DNA of 64,000 nt from Halosimplex halophilum (GCF_004698125.1 NZ_ML214297.1:496001-560000); one strand, 5' to 3'. Counted from the stretch's first letter, positions 52,474 to 63,105 are shown. Notes: generated by a model from the letters alone, not told the origin. Program-made: numbers and translations.

Positions 52474-52959
52474 TCAATCGGTAGTTTCGGGCGTCCCGGT
52501 TGCGACCGGCGTCCCCGCGCATTGCTCGTTCGGGTCCGGGACCGAGTTCTTCCAGAATATCGTCGACTCCTCGCCGACTTCGAGGTCGTAGTGGATGTAG
52601 TTCCCGTTCGCCAGTCCCTCGGAATCGACCTGCTCCCAGCCGTCGCGGCCCTCGACGCGCGCCCTGATGAGGAACGGCGCCGGCTCGGCCGGCCACGTCC
52701 GCTCGATCCACTTCCGAGCGACGCCCGACTCGTCGTGCCCGGCCAGTTCGAGCGTGTCCCACGCAACGAGTTCGTCCGCGCGCTCGACGATGACGTGGAC
52801 GGTCCGGGCCTGTGCGGCGTCGTTGGTCACGCTCACGCAGCCGAGTATCGGATCGCTCGGGCCGGTCGAGAGACAGCCGGCGGTTCCCGACAGCGCCGCC
52901 GACCCCGCGACCGAACCGAGCACGTCGCGTCTGGAGGGCACGTTCGAGGTGACAGCCAC
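52474..52959 (-). CDS. Tat-exported lipoprotein of unknown function
   Basis: A 161-residue protein with a twin-arginine signal (PSRRDVLGSVAGSAALSG) and lipobox GTAGC (Cys29). The mature domain is beta-rich with paired cysteines near 41 and 147, which may form a disulfide. It resembles small haloarchaeal surface lipoproteins without assigned function. The gene converges with the metallophosphoesterase gene. Confidence 0.75.
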   Translation of the reverse strand: MAVTSNVPSRRDVLGSVAGSAALSGTAGCLSTGPSDPILGCVSVTNDAAQARTVHVIVERADELVAWDTLELAGHDESGVARKWIERTWPAEPAPFLIRARVEGRDGWEQVDSEGLANGNYIHYDLEVGEESTIFWKNSVPDPNEQCAGTPVATGTPETTD

Positions 52960-53041
52960 CCGACAGAAGTGTGTTGCGGTCGAGGCGCGGTGGTCCCGTC
53001 GCTGTCGGGTCGGAAAACGGGGGAGAGGTGGACTGGTCGGT

Positions 53042-54253
53042 CTACGCGAAGGTGCGCGAGACGTCCTCGTCCTCGTCCTCGGCCTGGATCTTGTCCCAGG
53101 CGTCGAGGAAGTCCTGCATGCGGACCTCGGTGCGGTCGTCGCGGATGGCGAACATCCCGGCCTCGGTGCAGACGGCCTTCACGTCGGCGCCCGACGCCTC
53201 GCCGGTCAGATCGGCCAGCTCCGCGAAGTCCAGGTCGTCGTCGAGGTTCATGCTACGGGTGTGGATCCTGAAGATCTGCTCGCGGCCCTCCACGTCGGGC
53301 TTGGGCACCTCGATCAGGCGGTCGAACCGGCCCGGGCGGAGGATGGCCCGATCCAGCATGTCGAAGCGGTTGGTCGCGGCGATGATGCGGACCTCGCCGC
53401 GCTCCTCGAAGCCGTCCATCTCGGAGAGGAGCTGCATCATCGTGCGCTGGACCTCGGCGTCGCCGGAGGTCTTCGAGTCGGTTCGCTTGGCCGCGATGGC
53501 GTCGATCTCGTCGATGAACAGCACGCTGGGCTCGTGCTGGCGGGCCAGTTCGAAGAGGTCGCGGACGAGCTTGGCGCCCTCGCCGATGAACTTGTGGACG
53601 AGCTCGGAGCCGGCCATCTTGATGAACGTCGCGTCCGTCTGGTTGGCGACGGCCTTGGCGAGCATCGTCTTGCCGGTGCCCGGCGGGCCGTGCAGGAGGA
53701 CGCCGCTCGGCGGGTCGATGCCGACCTCCTCGAACATGTCGGGGTTCTGCAGCGGCATCTCGACGGTCTCGCGGACCTCCTCGAGCTGGTCCTCGATGCC
53801 GCCGATGTCCTGGTAGGTCACGTCCGGGGACTCCTCGACCTCCATGACGCGGGCCCGCACGTCCGTCTCGTCTTCGAGGCTCTTGACGATCGACAGGGAG
53901 TTGTTGACGGCGACACGGGAGTCGGGTTCGAGGTCGTCGCGCATCTCCTCGGTGACCTCGGTGATGGCCTCCTGGTTGTTGCCGTGCTGTTTGATGATGA
54001 CGCCGTCGTCGGTCAGCTCCTGCACCGTGGCGACGAACAGCGGCGACTGCTTGAGCTTCTTGTTCTCGTGGGTCAGCCGCTCCAGCTTCTGCTGGTACTT
54101 GTTGTTCTCGGCGTTGGCGTCCAGCAGCTTGTCCCGCATCTCCTCGTTTTGCGATTCGAGCACCTCGAGGCGCTCCTCCAGGGCCTCGATCTTCTCCTGC
54201 TGGGAGGCGTCGTCGTCGTACGGCAGGTCCACCTCGTCCACGGTGTCGGTCAT
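53042..54253 (-). CDS. pan: Proteasome-activating nucleotidase
   Basis: A 403-residue AAA+ ATPase that unfolds substrates and feeds the 20S proteasome. An N-terminal coiled coil (about 17-68) precedes an OB-like domain and the AAA core with Walker A GPPGTGKT (189-196), Walker B LFIDEID (245-251) and SRH with RPGRFDR. The C-terminal HbYX-type tail reads TFA, with phenylalanine in the tyrosine position. A divergent small wHTH gene shares the upstream gap. Confidence 0.96.
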   Translation of the reverse strand: MTDTVDEVDLPYDDDASQQEKIEALEERLEVLESQNEEMRDKLLDANAENNKYQQKLERLTHENKKLKQSPLFVATVQELTDDGVIIKQHGNNQEAITEVTEEMRDDLEPDSRVAVNNSLSIVKSLEDETDVRARVMEVEESPDVTYQDIGGIEDQLEEVRETVEMPLQNPDMFEEVGIDPPSGVLLHGPPGTGKTMLAKAVANQTDATFIKMAGSELVHKFIGEGAKLVRDLFELARQHEPSVLFIDEIDAIAAKRTDSKTSGDAEVQRTMMQLLSEMDGFEERGEVRIIAATNRFDMLDRAILRPGRFDRLIEVPKPDVEGREQIFRIHTRSMNLDDDLDFAELADLTGEASGADVKAVCTEAGMFAIRDDRTEVRMQDFLDAWDKIQAEDEDEDVSRTFA

Positions 54254-54273
54254 TACACCTCTGCTAGCGGATG

Positions 54274-54284
54274 GGATAATAAGA
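54274..54284 (-). promoter_or_regulatory. TATA-like promoter box of pan
   Basis: Read on the minus strand, CTTATTATCC lies 21-31 bases upstream of the pan ATG. It is the only AT-rich block near the gene start and fits a leaderless archaeal promoter. Confidence 0.55.
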
Positions 54285-54465
54285 GGTTTCGGGTCGGTCC
54301 GGTCACTTGCCGATCGGAGGGATATCCCGAACGTCCGGCGCTGTCCCCCGATTCTCCCGGTATCGTCGTGTGATATGTTAGCGCAGTCGGACCGGCCCCG
54401 GCTGACCGGCACCGGCCGCGCGGTTCTTGCCGATAGATTCTCGGAGGTAATTATTCGAAACGGGA

Positions 54466-54476
54466 AATATTATTAG
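54466..54476 (+). promoter_or_regulatory. TATA-like promoter box of the winged-helix gene
   Basis: AATATTATTAG sits 26-36 bases before ATG 54502, preceded by cggga. It defines the start and shows that pan and this gene are divergently transcribed. Confidence 0.55.
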
Positions 54477-54501
54477 TCTGTATCCGAAAGCGACAGTCAC
54501 G

Positions 54502-54768
54502 ATGAGCACGTCCGAGACTGCGGAGGCGGAATCGGCGGCCGAAGAGGGCTGGGACGCCGTTCGCGACCTGCCCCCGAGCGCGAAACTGGTGGCAAAGACC
54601 CTGGAGTACAACGACGCGCTGACCCAGAGTCAGCTCGCCGAGGAGACGCTGCTGCCCCCGCGGACCGTCCGCTACGCGCTGAACCGGCTCGAAGACGTCG
54701 ACGTCGTCAGCTCCCGGTTCTCCTTCGCCGACGCCCGCAAGCGCATCTACACGCTCGATATCGAGTAG
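54502..54768 (+). CDS. Winged helix-turn-helix DNA-binding protein
   Basis: An 88-residue protein with an acidic, disordered N terminus (about 1-22) and a winged helix (about 25-85): LTQSQLAEETLLPPRTVRYALNRLE is the recognition region and the wing ends YTLDIE. It resembles single-domain MarR- or TrmB-like regulators in haloarchaea. It lies back to back with pan, which could be one target, but no operator was found. Confidence 0.82.
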   Translation: MSTSETAEAESAAEEGWDAVRDLPPSAKLVAKTLEYNDALTQSQLAEETLLPPRTVRYALNRLEDVDVVSSRFSFADARKRIYTLDIE

Positions 54769-54931
54769 TCCCGCTCCCCGACCACCGCCGCCCTCCCCGC
54801 CCTTCCCCGTTTTCTCGCCGCTCCGTCGGCCGGATTCGCCGGACCGCGTGGTAGGTCGACCGTACCCGACGGGAGTACTTTCACCGCGCTCGCGACACCT
54901 CTTTAGGCCGGGGTTTCGTACCCCGCCGTAG

Positions 54932-56305
54932 ATGACGCGCGTGATACACACCGGGGACACCCACCTCGGCTACCGGCAGTACCACCGGCCGGAGCGCAAG
55001 CGGGACTATCTGGACGCGTTCCGGCAGGTGGCCGACGACGCCGCCGCCGACGACGTCGACGCGGTCGTCCACGCCGGCGACCTCTTTCACGACCGGCGCC
55101 CGACCCTCGACGACATCATGGGCACCCTCTCGGTCCTGCGGACCCTCGACGACGCCGGCGTCCCGTTCCTCGCCGTCGTCGGCAACCACGAGGCCAAACG
55201 CGAGGGCCAGTGGCTCGATCTCTTCGAGTCGCTCGGGCTCGCCACCCGGCTGGGCCCCGAGCCGGTCGAACTGGGCTCGACCGCCTTCTACGGACTCGAC
55301 TTCGTCCCGCGCTCGAAGCGGGAGGGCTTCGAACTGGACCTCGAATCGCACGACTCCGACCACGCCGCCCTGGTCACGCACGGCCTGTTCGAGCCGTTCG
55401 ACTTCGGCGAGTGGGACCCCCGCGAGCTGTTCGAGACGACCGAGGTCGAGTTCGACGCGCTCCTGCTGGGGGACAACCACCACGCCGAGACCGCACAGGT
55501 CGACGACACCTGGGTCACCTACTGCGGGTCGACCGAGCGCACCAGCGCCGCCGAGCGCGAGGAGCGGGGGTACAACGTCGTCGAGTTCGACGGCGAGGTG
55601 GACGTGCGCCGCCGCGGGCTGGACACCCGGGAGTTCGTCTTCGTCGACCTCGACCTCGGCGAGGGCGAGGGCGTCGAGCGCGTCCGCCAGCGCGTCGGCG
55701 AGTACGACCTGGAGGACGCGGTCGTCGTCGTGACCATCGACGGCGAGGGCGAGCCGGTCACGCCGGCCGCCGTCGAGGAGTTCGCCCTCGACCGCGGGGC
55801 GCTGGTCGCCCGCGTCACCGACCGCCGCGAGACGGCCGAGGAGAGCGAGCGGGAGGTGTCGTTCGCCGACCCCGACGACGCCGTCCGCGAGCGGGTCCGC
55901 GAACTCGGCCTCAGCGAGGCGGCCCGGTCGCTCGACGAGACCGTCCGCGCCAGCAAGGTCGCCGACTCCAACGTCGACGACGTGGTCGAAGACCGGGTCG
56001 CCGACCTCGTCGAGGACGGCGACCCCGCGGCCTTCGAGTCGGTCGACCCCGAGGAGCGGGAGGACGAGTCCGAACCGGCGGAAGGCGACGGCGACGGAGA
56101 ACCCGCTTCCCCAGCGGCCGACGACGAGACGGTCGCGGCGAGCGCGGCGGCCGACGGCGGCGACCCCGCAGAGGAGTCCGGCGACGCCGGCGGCGAAGCG
56201 GAAACCGAGACCGACCCGGACGCCCGGGAGGACGGGGCCCCCGCGGAAGACGGAGCCCCCGCGGAGGACGGGGACGGCCAGGCGACGTGGGGTGAATTCC
56301 AGTGA
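54932..56305 (+). CDS. mre11: Mre11 nuclease
   Basis: A 457-residue double-strand-break repair nuclease. It has D9-x-H11 (GDTHLGY), D50 in AGDLFHDR, N85-H86 (GNHE; glutamate where GNHD is commoner), plus the later histidines in LVTHG and GDNHH. After about residue 360 there is a disordered, highly acidic tail (about 95 residues) that ends in WGEFQ, a possible Rad50-binding end. Its stop overlaps the rad50 GTG start, so the two are coupled. Confidence 0.95.
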   Translation: MTRVIHTGDTHLGYRQYHRPERKRDYLDAFRQVADDAAADDVDAVVHAGDLFHDRRPTLDDIMGTLSVLRTLDDAGVPFLAVVGNHEAKREGQWLDLFESLGLATRLGPEPVELGSTAFYGLDFVPRSKREGFELDLESHDSDHAALVTHGLFEPFDFGEWDPRELFETTEVEFDALLLGDNHHAETAQVDDTWVTYCGSTERTSAAEREERGYNVVEFDGEVDVRRRGLDTREFVFVDLDLGEGEGVERVRQRVGEYDLEDAVVVVTIDGEGEPVTPAAVEEFALDRGALVARVTDRRETAEESEREVSFADPDDAVRERVRELGLSEAARSLDETVRASKVADSNVDDVVEDRVADLVEDGDPAAFESVDPEEREDESEPAEGDGDGEPASPAADDETVAASAAADGGDPAEESGDAGGEAETETDPDAREDGAPAEDGAPAEDGDGQATWGEFQ

Positions 56306-59001
56306 GGTTCGAGCGCGTCAGGCTCTCGAACTTCAAGTGCTACGACGACGCGGACGTGCGCCTCGACCGCGGCGTGACGGTCATCCACGGGCTCAACGGC
56401 AGCGGCAAGTCCTCGCTGCTGGAGGCCTGCTTCTTCGCGCTGTACGGCGCGAAGGCGCTGGACAACACCCTCGACGAGGTGGTCACCATCGGCGCCGACG
56501 ACGCGGAGGTCGAACTCTGGTTCGCCCACGGCGGCGAGTCGTACCACATCGAGCGGCGCGTCCGCGCGACCGGCGAGCAGGCCCAGACGGCCAAGTGCGT
56601 GCTCGAAGGCCCCGACGGCACCGTCGAGGGCGCCCGCGACGTGCGCGGCTACGTCGAGGAACTGTTGCGGATGGACGCCGAGGCGTTCGTCAACTGCGCG
56701 TACGTCCGGCAGGGCGAGGTGAACAAGCTCATCAACGCCTCGCCGGCCGAGCGCCAGGACATGCTCGACTCGCTGCTCCAGCTGGGCAAACTGGAGGAGT
56801 ACCGCGAGCGCGCCAGCGACGCCCGCGTCGGCGTCGACCGCGTCCGCCGGGACAAGCGCGGCTCGCTCTCCCAGCTCGACGACCAGATCGAGGCCAAGGA
56901 GGACGAGGATCTGCACGCCCGGCTCAACGACCTCCGGACGGACCTCGAATCGGTCACGTCCGACATCGAGCGCTTCGAGGACCAGCGCGAGAAGGCCATC
57001 GAGACGCGCGACCAGGCCCAGGAAGTCCTCGACAGCTACGAGGAGAAACGCGAGGAACTCGACGAGGTCGAGTCGGACATTGAGGAGCTGCGCGAGGCGA
57101 TCTCCGACACCGAGCGCGACCGGGAGGAGCTGGCCGAGGAGATCGCCGACCACCGGGAGCGTCGGGAGACCCGCCGCGAGGAACTCGGCGACCTGCTCCC
57201 CGAGACGGAACTGGCGGGGAGCGCCGACGACCCGCCCGACCCCGCGGCCGTCGACTCGCTGCTCGACGACCTCGCCGAGCGCGACGACGAGCTACAGGAG
57301 ACGCTGCAGGAGGTCACCGCCGACGTGTCCCAGCACAGCACGCAGGCGGAGAACCTCCGTGAGACGGCCGACGACCTCGGATCGCAGGCCGAGGCCAAGC
57401 GCGAGCAGGCCGACGACCTCGAATCGGAGGTGGCCGAGACGCGCGAGGAACTCGCGGACCGCCGCGAGAAGATCGACGAGCTGGGCGAACGCATCGAGTC
57501 CCTGCAGTCCGAATTCGACGACGCGCCCGTCGCGTTCGGGGAGGCCGAATCGTTCCGCGCGGAGGTCGCCGACGAGCTGAGCGAGGCCCGCGAGCGGGTC
57601 GCCAGCCTCGAATCCGACGTGTCGAACCAGCGCGACCGGATCGAGGAGGCCGAGGAACTGCTGGACGAGGGGAAGTGTCCCGAGTGCGGCCAGGACGTGG
57701 ACGGGTCCCCCCACGTCGAGTCCATCGACGACGACCGCGAGCGCCTCGCCGAACTGGAGGCCGGCCTCGAAGCGGCCCGCGAGCGCCGCGACGACCTCGA
57801 AGACCGCCTGGAGCGCGCCGAGGAGCTCGTCGAGGTCGAATCGGAGGTCCGTGAGTGCCGGACGAACCGCTCGAACGTCGAGCAGCTGGTCGACCAGCGC
57901 GAGGACGCCCTCGAAGAGAAGGTCGAACAGGCCGAGCGGCTCCGCGAGGAGACCGACGACCTCGAATCGGAGGTCGAGGAGAAACGGGCGGCCGCCGAAG
58001 AACACGAGGCCGATGCCGAGGAGTGTCGCGAGCGGGTCGGCGAGATCAACGCCGAGCGCGGCGAGATCCGCGAGCGCCGCGAGCGCCTGGAGCGGGTCGA
58101 CGAACTGCTCGACGGGATCGCCGACGCGACCGACGCCATCGAGGGGCTACGCGAGCGGCGCGAGCAGCTCGAAGAGACCAACGACGAGCGCCGCGAGCGG
58201 CTCGCCGAGAAGCGGGAACGGCGCTCGGAGCTGCAGGAGGAGTTCGACGACGACCGGATCGAGCAGGCCCGCGAGCAACACGACAACGCCGTCGACTACA
58301 TCGAGAAGGCGGACGCGAAGCTGGAGGAGCTGCGCGAGCGCCGCGACGACCTCCAGAGCGCGATCGGCGGGGTCGAGAACGAAATCGAAGAGCTCGAATC
58401 GCTACGCGAGCGCCGGGAGGAACTCGCCGAACGGGTCGAGCGGCTCGACTCGCTGTACGAGGAGGCCGAGCAGCTCCAGCGGATGTACGGCGACCTGCGC
58501 GCCGAACTCCGCCAGCGCAACGTCGAGAGCCTGGAGGCGATGCTCAACGAGATCTTCGACCTGGTCTACCAGAACGACTCCTACGCCCGCATCGAGCTCT
58601 CCGGGGAGTACGAACTCACCGTCTACCAGAAGGACGGCGAGCCGCTCGACCCCGAGCAGCTGTCGGGCGGCGAGCGCGCGCTGTTCAACCTCAGCCTCCG
58701 CTGCGCTATCTACCGGCTGCTCGCGGAGGGCATCGAGGGCGCCGCGCCGATGCCGCCGCTCATCCTCGACGAGCCAACCGTCTTCCTCGACTCGGGCCAC
58801 GTCTCCCAGCTCGTGGAACTCGTCGAGGCGATGCGGGAGTACGGCGTCGAGCAGATCCTCGTCGTCAGCCACGACGACGAACTCGTCGGCGCGGCCGACG
58901 ACCTGGTCCGCGTCGAGAAGGACTCGACGACCAACCGCTCGTCGGTTCGGCGGGAGCGGCCCGAGGACCGCCTCGCCGAGGCCGTCGAGGCCGACGACTG
59001 A
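56302..59001 (+). CDS. rad50: Rad50 ATPase (DNA double-strand-break repair)
   Basis: An 899-residue SMC-like ATPase that acts with Mre11. Walker A is GLNGSGKS (30-37); a long charged coiled coil runs from about 160 to 750 with the zinc hook CPEC at C459-C462 near the middle; the ABC signature LSGGER is at 787-792, and Walker B with DE at D823-E824. GTG 56302 overlaps the mre11 stop by 4 bases (GTGA). The total length is typical for archaea. Confidence 0.96.
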   Translation: MRFERVRLSNFKCYDDADVRLDRGVTVIHGLNGSGKSSLLEACFFALYGAKALDNTLDEVVTIGADDAEVELWFAHGGESYHIERRVRATGEQAQTAKCVLEGPDGTVEGARDVRGYVEELLRMDAEAFVNCAYVRQGEVNKLINASPAERQDMLDSLLQLGKLEEYRERASDARVGVDRVRRDKRGSLSQLDDQIEAKEDEDLHARLNDLRTDLESVTSDIERFEDQREKAIETRDQAQEVLDSYEEKREELDEVESDIEELREAISDTERDREELAEEIADHRERRETRREELGDLLPETELAGSADDPPDPAAVDSLLDDLAERDDELQETLQEVTADVSQHSTQAENLRETADDLGSQAEAKREQADDLESEVAETREELADRREKIDELGERIESLQSEFDDAPVAFGEAESFRAEVADELSEARERVASLESDVSNQRDRIEEAEELLDEGKCPECGQDVDGSPHVESIDDDRERLAELEAGLEAARERRDDLEDRLERAEELVEVESEVRECRTNRSNVEQLVDQREDALEEKVEQAERLREETDDLESEVEEKRAAAEEHEADAEECRERVGEINAERGEIRERRERLERVDELLDGIADATDAIEGLRERREQLEETNDERRERLAEKRERRSELQEEFDDDRIEQAREQHDNAVDYIEKADAKLEELRERRDDLQSAIGGVENEIEELESLRERREELAERVERLDSLYEEAEQLQRMYGDLRAELRQRNVESLEAMLNEIFDLVYQNDSYARIELSGEYELTVYQKDGEPLDPEQLSGGERALFNLSLRCAIYRLLAEGIEGAAPMPPLILDEPTVFLDSGHVSQLVELVEAMREYGVEQILVVSHDDELVGAADDLVRVEKDSTTNRSSVRRERPEDRLAEAVEADD

Positions 59002-59007
59002 AGGCGG

Positions 59008-59784
59008 CTACGCGGTTTCGACCGGCCGCCCGCGGCGGACGGCGTTGACCGCCGCGCCCAGCAGGACGACGATGCTGGCGAAGTACAGCCAGGTGACGAA
59101 CACGAGGACGGCGCCGATCGCCCCGTAGGCGGCGTAGCGGCCGGCGTTCGACGCGTAGAGCCGGAACCCGACCTGGAGGAGCACCCAGCCGACGGCGGCG
59201 ACGACCGCGCCGGGGAGCACCTCCGAGACGGACACCTCGACCGGCGGGAGCACGTAGTATATCGGCAGGAAGGCGAGCGCGAGGGCGGCGACCAGGACGA
59301 GAGTCCCGAAGACGTTGACGAGCGGGATCTCCAGCGGGAGCAGCGAGAGGGCGACGCCGACGGCGACGACGAGTCCGATGGCGAGCCCGATGCCGACGAC
59401 CGTGACGAGGGCGTCGCGGATCTGGTCGAGCAGCGAGGCCTCCACGTCGTCGGTGTAGACCTCGTCGAACGCCTGGTCGAGGCCGCGGAACAGTTTCAGG
59501 GCGCTCCAGGTCAGCGTGACGAACCCGACGACGGAGGCGGCGCCGCGGCCGGTGGAGGCCGTGAGCGCCTGGGTCAGGCTCTCGGCGCCCGACGAGGAGA
59601 GCTGCTGGTCGGCCATCGCCACCACGCGGTCGACCAGGGCCTCGCCGCCGACGACCGACGCGACGACGACGGCGAGCAGCAGTATGGGGATGATCGACAC
59701 GAACGCGTAGTAGGTGATCCCGGCCGCCAGAAAGGTGAGGTTGCGGTCGCGGGCGAGGGCGACGACGGAGCGGACGGTCGACAT
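59008..59784 (-). CDS. YihY/BrkB-family membrane protein
   Basis: A 258-residue protein with about six membrane helices. It opens NLTFLAAGITYYAFVSIIPILLL, the signature of YihY/BrkB (formerly misannotated as ribonuclease BN). The function of this family is not settled; a transport or envelope role is likely. It ends 6 bases after the rad50 stop, on the opposite strand. Confidence 0.88.
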   Translation of the reverse strand: MSTVRSVVALARDRNLTFLAAGITYYAFVSIIPILLLAVVVASVVGGEALVDRVVAMADQQLSSSGAESLTQALTASTGRGAASVVGFVTLTWSALKLFRGLDQAFDEVYTDDVEASLLDQIRDALVTVVGIGLAIGLVVAVGVALSLLPLEIPLVNVFGTLVLVAALALAFLPIYYVLPPVEVSVSEVLPGAVVAAVGWVLLQVGFRLYASNAGRYAAYGAIGAVLVFVTWLYFASIVVLLGAAVNAVRRGRPVETA

Positions 59785-59950
59785 ACAGCAGGTACCGGCC
59801 GCGAGCGGTTGAAAGCGGGGCTGGCGCAGGAAAGGGTCGCGCGGCTCGCGAGGCGAACGGACGGCGAACCCCGCGTCCGGGTTCGGACGGTCGGCGGCGG
59901 ATACGTTCCATCCGTTACGTCGTCCGCCCCGTCGCCGACAGGCCGGCGAC

Positions 59951-60865
59951 TCAGGCGATCGCGATCGAGTAGTTCGCCTCGATCTCGGTGTCGCCGTCCG
60001 TGACCCGGACGTGGAGGACCGACCCGAACAGAGTCTCGGACCTCGACAGGTCCGGTTCCGGGAACGTCACGGTCTCGGTCGCGGACCGGCCGTCGGCCTC
60101 GACGGAGACGGTGACCGTCGCGGGGAACGAACAGCCGAGCGGGACGGCCTCCTCGAACCGGGCGTCGTCCGGCGTCGCGGTCGCCGAGCCCGCCTGTGTA
60201 TCTTCGGCCGGACCGAGCGACGGCGACGCGGTGAACACCGTCTCGCCCGCCCGGCGGACGGTGACCCCGGCGTCGACCGCCCTCGGTAGTTCGTTCTCGA
60301 CGTGGCAGGTGGCGGGCTCGGCCCGGCACCACCACCCGAGCGCGTGGCCGACGCCGGCCGTCAGCGTCAGCGCGCCGCCGACGCTCCCCACGAGGACGGC
60401 GCGTCTGTTCCGGCGGACCGCGCCCGCCACCCCGTCCTCGGCGGGGTTCTCGCTCGCGGGTGAGACGCCGGATCTGCGGAGCAGCCGTCCCACTGTGATG
60501 CCGAGGACGTACAGGGCGGTGCCGACGCCGAGCGTCAACGCGACTGCGGGCGGGAGAAATCGGCCAAGGTCCGGTGGTGGCATCCCGACGTACGAGAAGA
60601 ACCGCCAGGCGAACGCGTACATCGACGGGAACGCGGCCGCCCAGGCGGTGACGACGCCGCCCGACCACCGCAGTACGAGGTGGGTCAGCGCCGCGGCACC
60701 GACGAGATACGCGATCACCGTCAGTACCGCGAACCCCGGTCCCGTGCCGAGAACGGCGAGGAACAGTTCGAGCCCGACCGCGGCGGCGACGCCGACGGCG
60801 AACGCGACCGGGATCCACCGCGGACGCTCGCCGACGACGTGTGCCCACAGCCGGTCCCGGCCCAT
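59951..60865 (-). CDS. Membrane protein with extracellular beta-rich domain
   Basis: A 304-residue protein with about four N-terminal membrane helices (about 16-130), a further helix (about 155-175), and a C-terminal exposed domain (about 178-304) of Ig-like character with two Cys near 181 and 188. No family is recognised. ATG 60865 is used; the GTG two codons earlier (60871) is also possible. Confidence 0.7.
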   Translation of the reverse strand: MGRDRLWAHVVGERPRWIPVAFAVGVAAAVGLELFLAVLGTGPGFAVLTVIAYLVGAAALTHLVLRWSGGVVTAWAAAFPSMYAFAWRFFSYVGMPPPDLGRFLPPAVALTLGVGTALYVLGITVGRLLRRSGVSPASENPAEDGVAGAVRRNRRAVLVGSVGGALTLTAGVGHALGWWCRAEPATCHVENELPRAVDAGVTVRRAGETVFTASPSLGPAEDTQAGSATATPDDARFEEAVPLGCSFPATVTVSVEADGRSATETVTFPEPDLSRSETLFGSVLHVRVTDGDTEIEANYSIAIA

Positions 60866-60900
60866 ACCCACCGTCGCGAGCGCTGCGGTAAATGTCTTGG

Positions 60901-61425
60901 TCAGGGATCGGCCGCGTCCGGCCCGTCCGCGGCCGGGCCGTCGTCGCTCTCGACCGAGTCGTCGTCGCTCTCGACCGGGTCGTCACCGTCGCCGTCCACG
61001 TCCGCACCGCGCATCGCGGCCAGCGCCGTGCTCGTCCGCTCGGTCGTCTCGTAGCCGCGGACGCCCGCAGCGTCGGTCTCGGCCACCAGCCCGGCCGCAC
61101 GGAACTCCGAGAGGAGGCCGTGCAGGTCGCTCTCGCAGAGGTCGACCGCGCCCGTCAGCGTCCGCACGTCGACGGGCGAGCGGGCGTCGATCTCCACCAG
61201 GAGTCCGAGCGAGCGGTCGTCGTGGACGGCGCTCGCCACGGCCCGGACCGGTTCGGGGACGGCGCGGCTGGCCGTCTCCAGCGGCGACTCGCCGTCGACG
61301 GGCTCCAGATCCTCGTTGGCGACGTGGCGGCGCTCTCCGGTCTCGGGGTCGCGCACGAGCGAGGCGTCGTCCGACTCCTTCAGCAGCACCAGGCGGCGGC
61401 CGGACTCGTCGCGGACCGTTCGCAT
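60901..61425 (-). CDS. Putative winged-helix-like haloarchaeal protein
   Basis: A 174-residue acidic protein. The N-terminal ~40 residues are a small beta domain (SGRRLVLLKESDDASLVRDP), then a helical segment (about 60-120, LGLLVEIDARSPVDVRTLTGAVDL and LHGLLSEFRAAGLVAE) resembles a winged-helix DNA-binding fold, and the tail is Asp-rich. It matches the unnamed proteins often found near rad50 in haloarchaea. Its regulatory role is inferred. Confidence 0.7.
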   Translation of the reverse strand: MRTVRDESGRRLVLLKESDDASLVRDPETGERRHVANEDLEPVDGESPLETASRAVPEPVRAVASAVHDDRSLGLLVEIDARSPVDVRTLTGAVDLCESDLHGLLSEFRAAGLVAETDAAGVRGYETTERTSTALAAMRGADVDGDGDDPVESDDDSVESDDGPAADGPDAADP

Positions 61426-61500
61426 GGCCGGCGGTAGCGGCCTCGCGGGGTTAGCGGTTCCGGTCGCGGCGACGAGGGTCGACCCGGTGTCGCCGGCGAG

Positions 61501-61962
61501 TCAGCCCTCGTCGGCTCCGGCGTCAGTTTCGAGGTCGACGCCGGCCTCGGTCCCGCCGTCGGGTGCGGGTTCCGGCGAGTCGGCGGCCCTGGAGCGCCGG
61601 AACGCGCGGTACTCGCGGACGCCATAGCCGAACGTGACCGCGCCGAGCGCGGTCAGCGGGCCGCCGACGCTCCAGTCGCCCCAGAAGTAGACGAACATCG
61701 GACCGACGGCGATCGAGAACAGCGCCACGTCGAAGACGAGGACGAGCCGCCAGAACGTCCGGCTCACCTCGGGGTCCACGTCCGCGTCGAACGCGTCGGA
61801 CTCGTCGACCGCGCCCGCGTCCTCGCCCCCGTCCGCGCCGTCCTCGCCGGGGATCGAGACCGACGGGACGTCGACGCTCGGCACGTCCGGGCCGAGCGCG
61901 TGCTCGAAGCGCTCGTCGTCCCCCAGCAGGCCGCGCTCGTCGTCCGCCCCGTCCTCGGACAC
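61501..61962 (-). CDS. Small membrane protein with acidic tails
   Basis: About 153 residues from GTG 61962. A disordered acidic N terminus (about 1-65) precedes two membrane helices (about 70-93 and 97-113, FWRLVLVFDVALFSIAVGP and LTALGAVTFGYGV) and a second acidic tail. It has no enzyme motif. It sits in the same run of haloarchaeal hypotheticals as its neighbours. Confidence 0.68.
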   Translation of the reverse strand: MSEDGADDERGLLGDDERFEHALGPDVPSVDVPSVSIPGEDGADGGEDAGAVDESDAFDADVDPEVSRTFWRLVLVFDVALFSIAVGPMFVYFWGDWSVGGPLTALGAVTFGYGVREYRAFRRSRAADSPEPAPDGGTEAGVDLETDAGADEG

Positions 61963-62040
61963 ACCGGCGAGTTACGCGCTGGCGGACAAAAGGGTTCCCA
62001 CTCGACGGAAAACCGGGCGCCAACCGGTCGCCCGGGCCGC

Positions 62041-62247
62041 TCAGACCATCTGCCCGAGCGCGACCGCGTCGTCGGCCTCGACCCACGCGAGGGGGTTCTC
62101 CGTGTGGAAGAGGACCACGCCGCCGTCGACCTCGTAGGCGTCCGTGGCGGCGACGCCGTCGGTGTCGGCCGGCCCGACTCGCACGTCCGCGGACGGCTCG
62201 CTCTCGGCACTGTCCGCCTCGCCGCGTCGCGTCGCGTGGTCCGTCAT
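62041..62247 (-). CDS. Small conserved haloarchaeal protein
   Basis: A 68-residue acidic protein, MTDHATRRGEADSAESEPSA..., whose C-terminal half YEVDGGVVLFHTENPLAWVEADDAV is the conserved part and resembles a small beta domain. It belongs to a haloarchaeal DUF7331-like family as far as I can tell. ATG 62247 fits; the earlier in-frame start gives noise. Confidence 0.7.
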   Translation of the reverse strand: MTDHATRRGEADSAESEPSADVRVGPADTDGVAATDAYEVDGGVVLFHTENPLAWVEADDAVALGQMV

Positions 62248-62335
62248 GGCTTCACGACCGGGTTTGGTACACCGTATCAAGTATCTTCTGCCTGCACCAA
62301 CACTACCCGGCCCGCACTCAGGACAGACAGTAACT

Positions 62336-62372
62336 GTTGCAGTGAGCGGTCGCGGTGCGGTCGGCGCGCGCT
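62336..62372. repeat. Dispersed 37-bp repeat, copy 2
   Basis: It matches 43973-44009 at 35 of 37 positions. It is followed by GC-rich sequence able to pair with itself (gcgcgc/gcgcgc), unlike copy 1. Confidence 0.65.
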
Positions 62373-62410
62373 GGAGCGCGCTCTCGTGCGCGCGACGACA
62401 TCGCGCGAGG

Positions 62411-62436
62411 GATTCGCGACTCGCGTGTCGCGAATC
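62411..62436. other. Perfect 10-bp stem-loop
   Basis: GATTCGCGAC and GTCGCGAATC pair perfectly across a 6-base loop. It lies within the gene-free region and is not next to any stop codon. Confidence 0.5.
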
Positions 62437-62538
62437 GGCTGGGGAGGCTCGTGGCCGTCTGCGGTGCTGTGCGGGGCGGTCTGCGGTACTGTCCTGGTGG
62501 ACTGAACGGGCGAGGCGGGCTCGCGTTTATCTAGTCGC

Positions 62539-62593
62539 CTGAGCGGGCCACTATCCGCGCGGGCCGTGCGGAGAGCGCGGATATCCCGCTCAG
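62539..62593. other. Nested stem-loop
   Basis: Outer arms CTGAGCGGG/CCCGCTCAG (9 bp) enclose inner arms ATCCGCGC/GCGCGGAT (8 bp). The two-level structure in a gene-free region suggests structured RNA or a miniature element terminus. Confidence 0.5.
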
Positions 62594-62820
62594 CGACCGC
62601 GAGCGCGCCGAGGGCTTTCATCGCTTGCTGTCCTCTGCGGTGTTGACTCCAGGTAGCGAGCGCGGCGAGGGTTTTCAGCGCTCACCGGCGAGTGCGGCCA
62701 CTCCGAGACGACTTCCTTCCCCGACAAACCCAACAGAAACAACTACTCGATTCGCAACACGAACTGACAACTCACATCGGGTCCGAACGCTTAGGCCCGC
62801 GGGTACACTCTACTCCGAGT

Positions 62821-63105
62821 ATGCCCGCCGACCTCGAAGAGAAGACCGACCGCTACGAACGGCTGCTCGCGGAGGCGCTCGACGCCGCCGAGGTGGCGCC
62901 GCCCGAGGGGACGCCGATGGCCGACGCCGCCGCCGAGTGCGAGGAGATGGCCCGCTCGTACCTGGAGGACGGCCGCCACTTCCGCGACGAGGACGACCCC
63001 GTCAACGCCCTGGCCTCCTTTTCCTACGGCCACGCCTGGCTCGACGCCGGCGCCCGGATCGGGCTGTTCGACGTGCCCGAGGAGGGCCATCTGTTTACAG
63101 TCTAA
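62821..63105 (+). CDS. DUF357-family protein
   Basis: A 94-residue, mostly helical protein, MPADLEEKTDRYERLLAEAL..., ending YGHAWLDAGARIGLFDVPEEGHLFTV. This matches the archaeal DUF357 family, small proteins of unknown function often found near tRNA or DNA-related genes. ATG 62821 fits; the longer frame upstream overlaps non-coding sequence. Its stop overlaps the HepT stop in convergent orientation. Confidence 0.85.
   Translation: MPADLEEKTDRYERLLAEALDAAEVAPPEGTPMADAAAECEEMARSYLEDGRHFRDEDDPVNALASFSYGHAWLDAGARIGLFDVPEEGHLFTV

Larger units (their letters stand above)
62248..62820. other. Structured, gene-free region of about 570 bp
   Basis: It contains copy 2 of the 37-bp dispersed repeat, a GC-rich run with several perfect stems, the nested hairpin at 62539-62593, and two similar ~30-bp blocks (62594-62626 and 62652-62683: GAGCGCG(c)CGAGGGnTTTCA type). 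It holds no convincing protein frame. It could hold a non-coding RNA or the remains of a degraded mobile element. Confidence 0.55.
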
